Notes: a model not told the origin generated them from the sequence alone. Counted from the stretch's first letter, positions 1-9,174 are shown. The stretch: DNA of 32,417 nt from Acidobacteriota bacterium (GCA_019639215.1 JAHBSH010000026.1:1-32417); one strand, 5' to 3'. Program-made: numbers and translations.

Positions 1-75
1 TGTAGAAAGCAGGGGTAGGCAGAGGAAAGTAAAGAGGTATACAGCTTTTCGCATTTTTCCTCAGATGAAAAAGGC

Positions 76-103
76 AGACGAGGGTCTTTTCAGACCCTCG
101 TCT
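76..103 (-). terminator. Rho-independent terminator of the BI-1 gene
   Basis: A perfect 12-bp inverted repeat (AGACGAGGGTCT / AGACCCTCGTCT) with a TTTC loop on the plus strand lies just beyond the stop codon of the minus-strand BI-1 gene. Read on the minus strand it is followed by TGCCTTTTT, the layout of an intrinsic terminator. The remaining bases 1-75 show nothing recognisable. Confidence 0.85.
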
Positions 104-118
104 CAAAATAGGTTGAAA

Positions 119-826
119 CTAATCCCGTGAGCTAAAGATGCTCAGGATATACCAGAACAGCATGGCTATTCCGGCAAAGAGCGTCAGAGCTGCGGCCACG
201 TGCTGATTGGTGTTGTATTGATGCAGCACCTGCGACGTGTTGTATAAGATCGCCGTTCCGGCAAATGCGACCATGATAAATGCGAACACGCTGCCGAGCG
301 AAAAGCCGAACAGAATGCTTGCGACGATGAAGCCCAAAGCGGCAAAACCGCCAATGGCTACGATCGGGCCGAGCCATGAAAAATCAGCCTTGGTAATAAA
401 TACCGTCGCCGTTATCCCGAGGAAAAGGCCAAGCGTTACGATACCGGCCTTTGGTATCACCGATGCATCAGAATAGACCGCTGCTAATGCGATCATCGGC
501 ACAAAGATGACGGCTTCGGCAACTATGAACACTCCCAGACCCAGATATTGGGTCATGGTCGATGTGTTTGATGACGCCCACATGTTTGCCAGATAAGAGA
601 TACCCATAAAGGCTCCCAAGACGACCAGCCAGCCCATGCTGCCGCCGAGCGTCAAAACGCTAAGTATCGCGTAAGCCGCACCGGACATAAAAAGGAATGC
701 TTCGAGGACGACAAATGCCAGTATGGCTGCCGCCAAAAGCATGTAGGTCTTGCGGATGAACTGAGCCCGTTGCGCGGGTAGAGCTTCAGCCGCCGAATTT
801 CCGAATGAAGTGGTATATTCGTTCAT
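119..826 (-). CDS. Bax inhibitor-1 / YccA family membrane protein
   Basis: This 235-residue protein is almost entirely hydrophobic, with about seven membrane segments starting near residue 26. The C-terminal stretch with YNTSQVLHQY followed by AALTLFAGIAMLFWYIL is the signature of the BI-1/YccA/YbhL (UPF0005) family. Family members are inner-membrane proteins linked to calcium leak and membrane stress; the bacterial function is poorly defined and the substrate cannot be read from sequence. The length matches the family. It is the last gene of the leftward block and ends at a strong terminator, with its own promoter candidate upstream. Confidence 0.88.
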   Translation of the reverse strand: MNEYTTSFGNSAAEALPAQRAQFIRKTYMLLAAAILAFVVLEAFLFMSGAAYAILSVLTLGGSMGWLVVLGAFMGISYLANMWASSNTSTMTQYLGLGVFIVAEAVIFVPMIALAAVYSDASVIPKAGIVTLGLFLGITATVFITKADFSWLGPIVAIGGFAALGFIVASILFGFSLGSVFAFIMVAFAGTAILYNTSQVLHQYNTNQHVAAALTLFAGIAMLFWYILSIFSSRD

Positions 827-883
827 ATATTTGAAAAGTTAGATTGTGAACAACAGTAAATGTTTGCCTAACGATTTAGTATA

Positions 884-911
884 ATTATACTGGATTTTAT
901 ACAGAAGTCCA
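884..911 (-). promoter_or_regulatory. Candidate sigma-70 promoter for the BI-1 gene
   Basis: On the minus strand TGGACT (906-911) and a perfect TATAAT (884-889) are separated by 16 bases, about 58 bases before the BI-1 start codon. The -10 box lies inside a perfect 14-bp palindrome, AGTATAATTATACT (878-891). The -35 match is only partial, so this is a plausible but unproven promoter. Confidence 0.45.
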
Positions 912-941
912 TGAAAATCTGTTACGCTTGCGACTAGCGGA

Positions 942-1385
942 TCAGGTCAAAAAACTCACCACTAAGCCTATCAGCATAAACAGCGCTCCAAAAACAAGGA
1001 TGGCTCGTGTGATGTATTTGTTGCGTTTGCCGAATATGATCTGCCACGCGCCGCCGGCAAATGATGTTACACCAACTAAAAAGACAACGCCGAATATGCC
1101 GATGATGAAGAGCAGGTCTTTATCTGAGCCTGTAAATCGCGTGGTTGCCGAAGGGTCGTCCGCATTTCGGACGATATTAAAGATGAGAAAGCTCAACACG
1201 GCCATAACCGACATCAAAAAGATACCCAGAATTACCTGAACAACACCCAAGACCCGCAGCGTTGACACCTTTTGCAGTGGGTGGCGGCATTGCGGACATA
1301 CCATTTCTTCCGTAACGATATCCAGAGAACAATTAGGACAGGTCTTCGGGATCGAGCCTGGAGATCCATATTTCGGTTCAAGCAT
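942..1385 (-). CDS. Small zinc-ribbon membrane protein of unknown function
   Basis: I do not recognise a specific family. The 147-residue protein begins with a cytoplasmic zinc ribbon: CPNC near residues 16-19 and CPQC near 30-33, the usual pair of CxxC knuckles. Three hydrophobic segments follow, at about residues 43-72, 88-118 and 124-147, so it is probably an inner-membrane protein with a zinc-binding N-terminus. Similar 'zinc ribbon plus membrane' proteins are common and mostly uncharacterised. It lies between pckG and the BI-1 gene on the same strand, about 90 bases after pckG, so co-transcription with pckG is possible. Confidence 0.7.
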   Translation of the reverse strand: MLEPKYGSPGSIPKTCPNCSLDIVTEEMVCPQCRHPLQKVSTLRVLGVVQVILGIFLMSVMAVLSFLIFNIVRNADDPSATTRFTGSDKDLLFIIGIFGVVFLVGVTSFAGGAWQIIFGKRNKYITRAILVFGALFMLIGLVVSFLT

Positions 1386-1475
1386 ATTTGATCAAGATTA
1401 TCCAGAAAAAGAAAAGAACGTGCAACAGCATTACGCCACCGCACGCCCTTTTTGACAGGAGTCAATTGCTATCGA

Positions 1476-3359
1476 TCAGCCTTTTGCTGCAAAGCTTACG
1501 TCCTCTTCCGGACGAGGTGTTGCAAGGCCTAGTTCCGGCGAACGCCACAGATTAGAGACGAGAAGTTCTCTGATGAAAGTCATTTCTTTCGGCAGACGGT
1601 CATAGAGTTTGAAGAACAGATCGTCGTGTGTAGAGATCTCTTTTATCCACATATCGCGGTCAAGGCTCATTACCTTTTCAAATTCCTCTTTTGAGAAATC
1701 CAGTCCGCGCCAATCCATGTCCTCATATCGCGGCATCCAGCCGAGCGGAGTTTCAATACCCTTTGATTTTCCTCTTGAACGCTCGACGATCCATTTCAGG
1801 ATACGCATGTTCTCGCCGAAACCCGGCCACAGGAATTTGCCGTTCTCATCCTTACGGAACCAGTTGACGGAAAAGATGCGTGGCGGTTCAGGTATCTGGC
1901 GGCCGAAATTTAGCCAGTGTGCGAAATAATCGCCCATATGATAGCCGCAGAAGGGAAGCATCGCAAACGGATCGCGTCTGACCTCGCCGATGTTGCCGAA
2001 CGCGGCGGCGGTCATCTCAGAACCCATCGTTGCTGCCATGTAAACGCCGAACGCCCAATTGAATGACTGCTGTATAAGCGGCACTACGCTGTTTCTGCGT
2101 CCGCCGAAGATAAACGCTGAGATCGGTACACCTTTCGGGTTGTCGAAATGTTCATCAACGACCGGACACTGTGTTATCGGAGCAGTGAACCGCGAGTTAG
2201 GATGAGCGGCGGGCTTTTCGCTCGCCGGTGTCCAATCGTTGCCCTGCCAGTCAATGGCGTGAGCAGGAGCTTCACCGTCCATTCCTTCCCACCAGACATC
2301 GCCGTCATCTGTGAGGGCGACGTTCGTGAATATTGTGTTCTCCTTTATGGAGTCCATCGCATTTGGATTCGACTTATAATTCGTTCCCGGTGCGACGCCG
2401 AAGAAACCTGCTTCCGGATTGATCGCGTGGAGTTTGCCGTGCTCATCCGGCTTGATCCATGCGATGTCATCGCCGACGGTCGTGATCTCCCAGCCTTCTT
2501 CACGAAATTCCTTTGGCGGAATGAGCATCGCAAAATTTGTCTTTCCACAGGCGGAAGGGAATGCGGCACAGACATAATCCTTATGTCCGTCAGGCGATTT
2601 TACACCGACGATGAGCATGTGCTCGGCAAGCCATCCCTGATCGCGTCCCAATGTAGAGGCAATGCGAAGCGCAAGGCATTTTTTGCCTAAAAGTGCGTTG
2701 CCGCCATAACCAGAACCATAGCTGACGATCGAATTTTCCTCAGGGAAATGAACGATATATTTGTCCTTCGGATCGGGGCTGCAGGGCCACGCAACATCTG
2801 CTTGTCCTTCTGCCAGCGGCATCCCGACCGAATGAAGACAGCGTGTGAATTCACCGTTGCCCAAAGCTTCAAGAGCCTTCGTTCCCATGCGGGTCATCAG
2901 CCTCATATTGACCGCAACATAGGGCGAATCTGTTACCTGAACACCAAATTGCGAAATGGGTGAACCTATCGGTCCCATACAGAACGGCACGATGTACATC
3001 GTGCGGCCCTTCATGCATCCCGTGAACTTGCCTTTAAGGATACCCTTCATCTCTGTCGGAGCCATCCAATTATTGGTCGGCCCGGCATCACCTTTCGCGC
3101 GGGAACAAATATATGTGCGGTCTTCTACGCGGGCGACATCCGATGGGTGCGAACGTGCAAGAAAGCTGTTCGGACGCTTTTCGGCATTCAGCCGGATGAA
3201 TGTCCCGGCATCCACCATCTCCTGGCAAATGCGGTCATATTCTTCTTCAGAACCGTCGCAGAAATAGACGGAATCAGGCTGGCACAGCTCAACTGCGTCC
3301 TTGATCCAGGTTCTGAGCTCTTCGTTTTTAATGGTTTCGGGAATAGAAAAGTTAGCCAT
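1476..3359 (-). CDS. pckG: Phosphoenolpyruvate carboxykinase (GTP)
   Basis: This enzyme converts oxaloacetate and GTP to phosphoenolpyruvate, CO2 and GDP, the entry step of gluconeogenesis, in the cytoplasm. The 627 residues match the GTP-dependent family (about 600-630), not the shorter ATP-dependent type. Visible hallmarks are the P-loop FPSACGKTN at residues 267-275 with the reactive Cys271, the metal-binding GDDIAW at 296-301, the [10 protein letters not shown] stretch, and the guanine-site region [14 protein letters not shown]. The start ATG gives the usual N-terminus and has no clear Shine-Dalgarno. The gene has a 218-base upstream gap holding a near-perfect operator-like palindrome, so it is probably regulated independently of the transporter gene behind it. 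Confidence 0.97.
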   Translation of the reverse strand: MANFSIPETIKNEELRTWIKDAVELCQPDSVYFCDGSEEEYDRICQEMVDAGTFIRLNAEKRPNSFLARSHPSDVARVEDRTYICSRAKGDAGPTNNWMAPTEMKGILKGKFTGCMKGRTMYIVPFCMGPIGSPISQFGVQVTDSPYVAVNMRLMTRMGTKALEALGNGEFTRCLHSVGMPLAEGQADVAWPCSPDPKDKYIVHFPEENSIVSYGSGYGGNALLGKKCLALRIASTLGRDQGWLAEHMLIVGVKSPDGHKDYVCAAFPSACGKTNFAMLIPPKEFREEGWEITTVGDDIAWIKPDEHGKLHAINPEAGFFGVAPGTNYKSNPNAMDSIKENTIFTNVALTDDGDVWWEGMDGEAPAHAIDWQGNDWTPASEKPAAHPNSRFTAPITQCPVVDEHFDNPKGVPISAFIFGGRRNSVVPLIQQSFNWAFGVYMAATMGSEMTAAAFGNIGEVRRDPFAMLPFCGYHMGDYFAHWLNFGRQIPEPPRIFSVNWFRKDENGKFLWPGFGENMRILKWIVERSRGKSKGIETPLGWMPRYEDMDWRGLDFSKEEFEKVMSLDRDMWIKEISTHDDLFFKLYDRLPKEMTFIRELLVSNLWRSPELGLATPRPEEDVSFAAKG

Positions 3360-3507
3360 ATCGTTAAAAAATGGGTCTGATGTTTGTGATATTCAAATGT
3401 ATTTCCTTGTAAACGAACAATAACTGCCCGTTTTTGAAAGTATTTGTAAATATTATCACAAGATAATTGGAAAAGTTAATGTTGGTGCAGGACTACAGCG
3501 TTAAAAG

Positions 3508-3520
3508 TTGGTAATACCAA
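3508..3520. promoter_or_regulatory. Operator-like palindrome upstream of pckG
   Basis: TTGGTAATACCAA is a perfect odd-centred palindrome (6-bp arms around one base). It resembles the TnGTnnnACnA core seen in operators of GntR/FadR-type regulators. It lies about 150 bases before the pckG start, in the only intergenic gap available for that gene's promoter. The surrounding 3360-3577 is AT-rich and noncoding. Assignment to any regulator is inference. Confidence 0.35.
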
Positions 3521-3577
3521 TTGTTATCCTTATCATTTACATCGAAGGTCTTGATAATAATGTAGATAGACGATCGA

Positions 3578-4447
3578 TCAGGACGTCGAAAGACGACGAT
3601 TTCCTGCATATTGAATTATCATATGAGCGGCAATTGCTCCGATAATTATCATTCCGCCGAGGACCGCCCATTGTGACGGGCGTTCGCCGATGAATAGAAA
3701 TACCCAGACAGGGTTGAGCATCGGTTCTATGAAGCCGATCAGGCTTGCGTCCAGCGGACGCGTTCCGCCGCGAACACCTTTTACAAAAAGCACGTAGGAA
3801 ATGCCGATCTGAAACACACCCAGAAAGATGACCGCTAGCCAGTCTGTTGCCGCCATTGACGTGATGACCGGAAGTCCCGCAGGAGCTGTGAGAATCGCAA
3901 GCAAAAGGTTACCGTAGATGACCGCGATGGTAGGGTTAAAACCTTCGCCGCGAGGATGGCGAAGCAGCATGATATAAAGTCCGAGACATATGCCCGATGC
4001 CAGCGCAGCAATATTTCCCTGATAGTCTTCCAGCCGCAGTTGTCCTATGAAGAATAGACTCATCCCGCCCAGCACGATAAGAACGGTCACGAGGTCGCGC
4101 ACGCGAAATTTTTCACCTATAAGAAACGGTGAAAGCACCAATATGTAAATAGGAGCTGTGTATTGGAGAAAAATAGCGTTGGCGGCGGTCGTTTTCTTTG
4201 TCGCCCAGACAAAAAGTATCAGCAGGCCCGCGTAAATTACCGCAGTAAGCAGCCCGAAGCCATTGATCTTTAGTCCATCTTTTCGCGTCAGGATTATGAC
4301 CGTTAGAGCCGCCAGGAGCGACCGGTAAAATGTCAGCTGAAAAGCGTCCAGAGATGTCAGCTTGATAAAAAGCCCGCCCGTGCTCCACATGAAAACCGCG
4401 ATAAGCACTAGGGTAACTGGCGGGAATTTATCGAGGAAATTATTCAC
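3578..4447 (-). CDS. EamA/DMT-superfamily transporter
   Basis: The 289-residue protein has about ten predicted membrane segments made of two tandem EamA repeats, roughly residues 10-138 and 148-280. Typical features are the N-terminal FMWSTGGLFIKL segment, the YTAPIYILVLSPFLIGEKF end of repeat one, and the matching FIEPMLNPVWVFLFIGERPS end of repeat two. Drug/metabolite-superfamily members export amino acids, purines or other small metabolites by exchange or proton coupling; the substrate cannot be told from sequence. It stands between the 2Fe-2S protein gene and pckG on the same strand, 59 bases after the former, so it may share its transcript. Confidence 0.88.
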   Translation of the reverse strand: MNNFLDKFPPVTLVLIAVFMWSTGGLFIKLTSLDAFQLTFYRSLLAALTVIILTRKDGLKINGFGLLTAVIYAGLLILFVWATKKTTAANAIFLQYTAPIYILVLSPFLIGEKFRVRDLVTVLIVLGGMSLFFIGQLRLEDYQGNIAALASGICLGLYIMLLRHPRGEGFNPTIAVIYGNLLLAILTAPAGLPVITSMAATDWLAVIFLGVFQIGISYVLFVKGVRGGTRPLDASLIGFIEPMLNPVWVFLFIGERPSQWAVLGGMIIIGAIAAHMIIQYAGNRRLSTS

Positions 4448-4506
4448 CTTGTCCGGTAAGCGGTTTCATCTGGAACGCCAACGTCGGCGTCAACTCAAAT
4501 TACCTT

Positions 4507-5544
4507 TTATTCGCCTGAAACAGCTTCAGCGATGGTCTCGCGCAGCTTTTTCGCCGATGTTGTGACCGGTTCGAGATCTAATTCCTCGACATTTCCGCGA
4601 ACCTTCTTGCCGAAGACAGCATTCCACGGCGGGATGACGATGGTGGCGTTGCCGTGTGCCTTTGATTGGCAGGCAAGCCGCAGGAACGGATGTTTTTCGT
4701 CGGGCTGATTGTAGCCAAAGGTTTTGATGCGTGTTTTTTCACGACGTTCGGTTTCTGAAAGCTTGTCGGCTCCGCCGATGACGCCTATCCAGCACGTTCC
4801 GCACGATGCCGAAGTACATTCTATCGGTACCGGGCCGTTCCAACATCTCTCGTCCATCGCCTGCCATTCGCGTGATTGATCCTTTTGCGATGCCGAGGTT
4901 ATCTCTTCGTTATCGATTATAGTAAAAGAGCCGTCGTAACCGAACGCTTCATAGTCGACGGTGAATTTTTTGTTGACGGTTCTGAGAAAGCCAAAGATGC
5001 CCTGTGAATCGTCCTTTGCCCTTTCCGCCACGATGGATTCAGGCGAGCGATTCATTTCCGAAGCGGGAACCGACGTCATTCCCGACGCAGCTTTCATCTC
5101 GTCAACACCGGTCTGAACAAGTGTCATCAGAGCCACGGCGGCAATGCCAAGCGTCAGTGATTCTTTTGTTTTTGCATCGGAAGCGACCGCTTTTGCCAAA
5201 GATCTTATTTCCGAAGCGATGTCGCCTGCCGGCTCGCTGCTTTCGGCGCGTTTTATCGCCTCGGCCTTTGCCTGCGGCCAGTAGCGATGGCCGTAAAGGA
5301 ATGCGTGCGAGGTGTCGATCTTGTCCAACAGTCCAAAATCGCCCTGCATCACGATGCCCTGCATTGTCGCCGCGAGATCATCCGCCGATTCCAGATACCG
5401 CACCAGATCAAGCGGATAGAACCTGAACCATACCTGTACCGCCGCACGGTCAACCTCGTGAATATCACCTGCCAACGACTCAATCGCCGCCAGCCAATCT
5501 GCTTCGGTATGATCCTCAAAGCCCTCTAAAAATACACTGCTCAT
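4507..5544 (-). CDS. Protein with C-terminal 2Fe-2S ferredoxin domain and novel N-terminal domain
   Basis: The C-terminal part (about residues 190-310) has the plant-type 2Fe-2S ligand pattern: Cys243-x4-Cys248-x2-Cys251 in ECTSASCGTC, then Cys292 in RLACQSK. This predicts a low-potential electron carrier or an electron-transfer module. The first 100 residues form a soluble, acidic and aromatic-rich domain containing FYPLDLVRYL and LYGHRYWPQAK, which I cannot assign. A weakly hydrophobic stretch near 130-146 follows. The partner redox enzyme is not visible nearby. It is the first gene of the leftward block, divergent from the ribosomal cluster. Electron transfer is well supported; the biological role is unknown. 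Confidence 0.78.
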   Translation of the reverse strand: MSSVFLEGFEDHTEADWLAAIESLAGDIHEVDRAAVQVWFRFYPLDLVRYLESADDLAATMQGIVMQGDFGLLDKIDTSHAFLYGHRYWPQAKAEAIKRAESSEPAGDIASEIRSLAKAVASDAKTKESLTLGIAAVALMTLVQTGVDEMKAASGMTSVPASEMNRSPESIVAERAKDDSQGIFGFLRTVNKKFTVDYEAFGYDGSFTIIDNEEITSASQKDQSREWQAMDERCWNGPVPIECTSASCGTCWIGVIGGADKLSETERREKTRIKTFGYNQPDEKHPFLRLACQSKAHGNATIVIPPWNAVFGKKVRGNVEELDLEPVTTSAKKLRETIAEAVSGE

Positions 5545-5755
5545 AATAAGTAATCGAATGTTCCACTAGGGAGCCTAACCCTTTTTTGCAGAAAGCAAAC
5601 CAATATTAAAGCAAATAACGGTAAAAGCGACAAACCCGAAATATGCCATTGGCAGTTGTTGACACCAATTCGATCGGATGAGAGCCTGGATTTTAACTAT
5701 TTGTACTGATTTATTAACAATCATCTGCTAGAGATAAAAAGACCCCTCACCCGGC

Positions 5756-5784
5756 TTGACACATTCTTTTCAAAATCATAATAT
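5756..5784 (+). promoter_or_regulatory. Main sigma-70 promoter of the ribosomal cluster
   Basis: TTGACA (5756-5761), a 17-base spacer and TAATAT (5779-5784) make a near-consensus vegetative promoter pointing at rpsL. It is the best promoter in the window and suits a highly expressed operon. Transcription starting near 5791 would give a leader of about 365 nt before the rpsL ATG. Confidence 0.8.
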
Positions 5785-5790
5785 CTAGAG

Positions 5791-6155
5791 TTTCGGACTT
5801 TGAAGGTCTGGACCGTCTGACGATTTGGCAACAGATCGTAAAGCGGTTGTTTGAAAGCCTTAACAGGAAATGTAGCGTAAAAGGTGCCGGACTCACGGCA
5901 TCCGGGATAATGGCAAAGCCGCTCCTTAATTATAAGGAATGACGGCCACCGCACTTAAAATGTCACGCTACAGCAAAGTTTGGCTTTCGTGGAGAAGTAG
6001 TTAATTACCTTTAATTCAATCAGCATGTGCTGCTTGAGCTAACTGCCGGACGGGTTCCGAGCAAGAGTCAGGTACGGGATGGTTTTTGCTTTTTAAATAG
6101 GAGAGCACCTGACCAAAGAAAGGCCGCCAAAAGGCGGGGCAAAAGAAAGAGAATT
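5791..6155 (+). promoter_or_regulatory. Long structured 5' leader of rpsL
   Basis: This stretch has no convincing reading frame but many inverted repeats. An 8-bp pair TGTAGCGT (5871-5878) / ACGCTACA (5965-5972) closes a domain of about 100 nt that contains TCCTTA-ATTA-TAAGGA (5923-5938). Before it is ACGAT / ATCGT (5820-5839). After it come GTCAGGT (6067-6073) / ACCTGAC (6107-6113) and CCGCC-AAAA-GGCGG (6124-6137), the last ending about 18 bases before the ATG. Such leaders often bind a ribosomal protein for feedback control; that role is inferred. The other part of the gap, 5545-5755, holds only the divergent upstream region and no gene I can support. Confidence 0.55.
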
Positions 6156-6536
6156 ATGCCGACTATCAACCAATTAGTTCGCAAGGGACGCCAGAGGGTC
6201 AAATACAAGACCGCGAGTCCCGCATTGCAGGCAAATCCGCAGAAACGCGGTGTCTGCACACGTGTTTACACCTCGACCCCGAAAAAGCCGAACTCGGCTC
6301 TTCGTAAGGTCGCCCGTGTCCGTCTGACCAACCAGATAGAGGTCACGACATACATTCCGGGTATCGGCCACAACCTGCAGGAGCACTCGATCGTGCTTAT
6401 CCGCGGCGGCCGTGTAAAGGATCTTCCGGGTGTTCGTTATCACGTGGTTCGCGGTACGCTCGACGCATCAGGCGTTGCGAACAGAAATCAGGCCCGCTCA
6501 AAATACGGCGCCAAGAGGCCGAAGGGGGCTAAGTAA
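6156..6536 (+). CDS. rpsL: 30S ribosomal protein S12
   Basis: S12 sits at the decoding centre of the 30S subunit and controls tRNA selection accuracy. The 126 residues show the invariant [11 protein letters not shown] loop (residues 41-51) and [13 protein letters not shown] (88-100); the two lysines where streptomycin-resistance changes arise (Lys43, Lys88 here) are wild type. The frame stays open upstream, but the family N-terminus [12 protein letters not shown] fixes the start. The Shine-Dalgarno is weak (AAAGAGA). It is the first gene of the cluster, behind a long leader; rpoB/rpoC, often directly upstream in other bacteria, are absent here. Confidence 0.98.
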   Translation: MPTINQLVRKGRQRVKYKTASPALQANPQKRGVCTRVYTSTPKKPNSALRKVARVRLTNQIEVTTYIPGIGHNLQEHSIVLIRGGRVKDLPGVRYHVVRGTLDASGVANRNQARSKYGAKRPKGAK

Positions 6537-6543
6537 TTAGAGT

Positions 6544-7014
6544 ATGGCAAGAAGAAGAGTTGCAGAAAGAAGGGCGATACTGCCGGATCCTATTTACAAC
6601 AGCACGCTGGTGACGAAATTCATCAACGGCATGATGTGGCAGGGCAAGAAATCGGTCGCTGAGGCGATATTTTACGGCGCAATGGACAAGATCGCCGAAA
6701 AGACAGGCGAAGAGCCGCTAAAGGTCTTTAAGAAAGCGATAGATTCCGTCGCTCCGGCCCTTGAGGTCAAATCGCGCCGTATCGGCGGTGCTACATATCA
6801 GGTTCCGCTTGAGGTCAGCAAAGATCGCCGCAACACGCTTGCGATACGCTGGATAGTAGGAAACGCCCGCAATCGCAGTGAAAAGACAATGCGCGACCGT
6901 CTGGTCGGCGAACTGCTTGATTCAACATCAGGACGCGGCGGAGCGATCAAGAAAAAGGACGACGTCCACCGCATGGCGGAAGCGAACAAGGCGTTCGCAC
7001 ATTATAGGTTTTAG
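6544..7014 (+). CDS. rpsG: 30S ribosomal protein S7
   Basis: S7 is a primary 16S rRNA binder that nucleates the 30S head and touches the E site. The 156-residue length and the N-terminal [10 protein letters not shown], the [11 protein letters not shown] loop, [10 protein letters not shown] and the C-terminal [18 protein letters not shown] are all canonical. It begins 7 bases after the rpsL stop with no Shine-Dalgarno in the gap, so translational coupling to rpsL is likely. In enterobacteria S7 is the str-operon repressor that binds the rpsL-rpsG spacer; the spacer here is too short to hold that site. Confidence 0.98.
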   Translation: MARRRVAERRAILPDPIYNSTLVTKFINGMMWQGKKSVAEAIFYGAMDKIAEKTGEEPLKVFKKAIDSVAPALEVKSRRIGGATYQVPLEVSKDRRNTLAIRWIVGNARNRSEKTMRDRLVGELLDSTSGRGGAIKKKDDVHRMAEANKAFAHYRF

Positions 7015-7071
7015 TCCTTGGTCATTTGTCCTTGGTCGGTTGCTAAGGACGAATGACAAATGACAAAGGAC
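7014..7071 (+). repeat. Heptamer-type inverted repeat before fusA
   Basis: The left arm (7014-7037) and right arm (7045-7071) are nearly complementary: GTCATTTGTC at 7021-7030 pairs with its complement GACAAATGAC at 7054-7063, and the outer GTCCTT pairs with AAGGAC. Each arm has a 7-nt periodicity (units like AATGACA and AAGGACA). The hairpin starts at the last base of the rpsG stop codon and ends 6 bases before the fusA ATG, and it includes the AAAGGA Shine-Dalgarno of fusA. Confidence 0.75.
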
Positions 7072-7077
7072 ATTGTT

Positions 7078-9174
7078 ATGGCAAACATAAGCTTAGACAA
7101 ATATAGAAACATCGGCATCATGGCCCATATCGACGCGGGTAAGACCACGACGACTGAGCGTGTGTTGTTTTACACCGGCGTTTCACACAAGATCGGCGAA
7201 GTTCACGAAGGAACGGCGACGATGGACTGGATGGAGCAAGAGCAGGAACGCGGCATTACGATCACGTCCGCTGCTACCACCTGTTTCTGGAAGCGAAACG
7301 GCGTCGAACACCGCATCAACATCATTGACACGCCGGGCCACGTTGACTTCACGATGGAGGTCGAGCGTTCGCTGCGTGTTCTGGACGGCGCGGTTGCCGT
7401 TTTTGACGGCGTCGCCGGTGTCGAGCCGCAATCTGAGACGGTATGGCGTCAGGCTGATAAATACAAGGTCCCAAGGATCTGCTTTATCAATAAGCTTGAC
7501 CGTGCCGGAGCTTCATTTGAGCGTTCGTTCAATTCGATCCTTACAAGGCTTGGTGCAAATGCGGTCGCTTTGCAGATACCTATCGGCGAAGAAGATCAGC
7601 TTAAGGGTGTTATTGACCTCATTGGAATGAAAGGGCTGCTCTGGAACGATGAATCCAAGGGTGCTCAGTATGAAACGGTCGATATCCCGGCAGAACTTGC
7701 TGAATCCGCTAAAGAATGGCGTGCCAAGCTTGTCGAAAAAGTTGCAGAGACAGACGATGCCCTGATGGAGAAATTCTTCGGTGAGGAAGAGATCTCCGAG
7801 GATGAGCTTCGTAACGCACTTCGCAAAGCAACCCTGTCGATGAAGATCGTTCCGGTCGTGACCGGTTCCGCCTTTAAGAACAAGGGCGTTCAGACACTGC
7901 TTGACGCTGTTATTGACTATCTTCCAAGCCCGTTGGACATTCCCGCGATCGAGGGTGAGAACCCCAAGACCGGAGAGATGGAAACACGTGGGCCGGACGC
8001 CGCAGAGCCTTTTTCAGGACTTGTCTTTAAGCTCATGGCGGACAAGCATCTTGGCCAGCTCGCTTTTGTTCGCATCTATTCGGGTACGGTCAAATCAGGC
8101 TCTTACGTTTACAACACGATCAAGAACAGCAAGGAACGAGCAGGTCGTCTGATGCTGATGCACGCTAATAAGCGTGAGGACGTTGAAGAGGCAAGCGCGG
8201 GAGAGATCGTGGCTATCGGCGGCATGAAGAACGTGACCACCGGAGACACAATTTCTGACGAATCAAAGCAGATCATTCTTGAATCAATGGAGTTCCCCGA
8301 TCCGGTCATCCGTGTTGCGGTAGAGCCCAAGACACGTGCCGACCAGGATAAGATGGGCGTCGCTCTCAACCGCCTCGCACAGGAAGATCCATCATTTCAG
8401 GTTACGACAGACCACGAAACAGGCCAGACGATCATCGCCGGTATGGGCGAGCTTCACCTTGAGATCATTGTTGATCGCATGAAGCGTGAGTTTGGCGTTG
8501 AGGCCAATGTCGGTAAGCCGCAAGTTGCTTATCGTGAAACGATCACGACCAGCGCACCCGGCAAAGAGATCTATAAGAAACAGTCCGGCGGTAAGGGTAA
8601 ATTCGGTCACGTGGAACTCGAGATCGAACCGGCTCCGGGTCAAGGTTTTGTCTTCGAAGACAAGATCACCGGCGGTTCTATCCCTCGCCAGTTCATCAAG
8701 CCGACCATGGAAGGTATTCGCGATGCAATGCTTCGCGGTGTGCTAGCAGGTTACGAGCTTGTGGATATCAAGGCTACGCTGCTGTTCGGTTCGTATCACG
8801 AGGTTGACTCGGACGAGATCTCGTTCAAATTGGCCGGTTCGTTCGCATTCCAGGATGCGGTCAAGAAGGCAAAGCCTATCTTGCTTGAACCGATCATGAA
8901 GGTTGAAGTGGTCACACCGGAAGAGTATATGGGCGCTGTCAACGGCGACCTTAACCGCCGCCGTGGACAGATCGAAAAGATGGAACCGCGTCAAGGTGGC
9001 GTATCGGTAGTAACAGCCTTTGTGCCGCTTTCTGAAATGTTCGGTTATACCACCGATCTTCGGTCTGCAACACAGGGACGAGCAACCTCTTCGATGCACT
9101 TTGAGCGATATTCTGAGGCACCGAGAAACGTTGCGGAAGAGATCATTGCCAAGGTAAAGGGAGCAGGCAGCTAA
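7078..9174 (+). CDS. fusA: Translation elongation factor G
   Basis: EF-G is the GTPase that drives tRNA-mRNA translocation and, with RRF, ribosome recycling. The protein is 698 residues, the normal length. The G motifs are AHIDAGKT (16-23), switch-I RGITI (58-62), DTPGH (84-88) and NKLD (138-141). They are followed by domains II to V, including the domain IV loop region with [11 protein letters not shown] and a C-terminal [18 protein letters not shown]. An in-frame ATG 18 bases upstream exists, but the start chosen gives [19 protein letters not shown] as in homologues, and AAAGGA stands in front of it. It follows a spacer hairpin rather than overlapping rpsG. Confidence 0.98.
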   Translation: MANISLDKYRNIGIMAHIDAGKTTTTERVLFYTGVSHKIGEVHEGTATMDWMEQEQERGITITSAATTCFWKRNGVEHRINIIDTPGHVDFTMEVERSLRVLDGAVAVFDGVAGVEPQSETVWRQADKYKVPRICFINKLDRAGASFERSFNSILTRLGANAVALQIPIGEEDQLKGVIDLIGMKGLLWNDESKGAQYETVDIPAELAESAKEWRAKLVEKVAETDDALMEKFFGEEEISEDELRNALRKATLSMKIVPVVTGSAFKNKGVQTLLDAVIDYLPSPLDIPAIEGENPKTGEMETRGPDAAEPFSGLVFKLMADKHLGQLAFVRIYSGTVKSGSYVYNTIKNSKERAGRLMLMHANKREDVEEASAGEIVAIGGMKNVTTGDTISDESKQIILESMEFPDPVIRVAVEPKTRADQDKMGVALNRLAQEDPSFQVTTDHETGQTIIAGMGELHLEIIVDRMKREFGVEANVGKPQVAYRETITTSAPGKEIYKKQSGGKGKFGHVELEIEPAPGQGFVFEDKITGGSIPRQFIKPTMEGIRDAMLRGVLAGYELVDIKATLLFGSYHEVDSDEISFKLAGSFAFQDAVKKAKPILLEPIMKVEVVTPEEYMGAVNGDLNRRRGQIEKMEPRQGGVSVVTAFVPLSEMFGYTTDLRSATQGRATSSMHFERYSEAPRNVAEEIIAKVKGAGS

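Noticed and set aside
1405..1445. Intrinsic terminator after pckG (minus strand)
   Set aside because: CGTGC/GCACG gives only a 5-bp stem with a 17-base loop before a mixed T-run; too weak to list.
2148..2690. 180-codon plus-strand frame inside pckG
   Set aside because: It is antisense to a conserved enzyme and encodes a composition unlike any family; a shadow frame.
5721..5954. 77-codon minus-strand frame over the main promoter and leader
   Set aside because: It overlaps a near-consensus promoter, has no ribosome site and no family resemblance.
6027..6155. In-frame open extension upstream of rpsL
   Set aside because: It would add 43 residues absent from S12 and starts with GTG without a ribosome site; the sequence forms leader hairpins instead.
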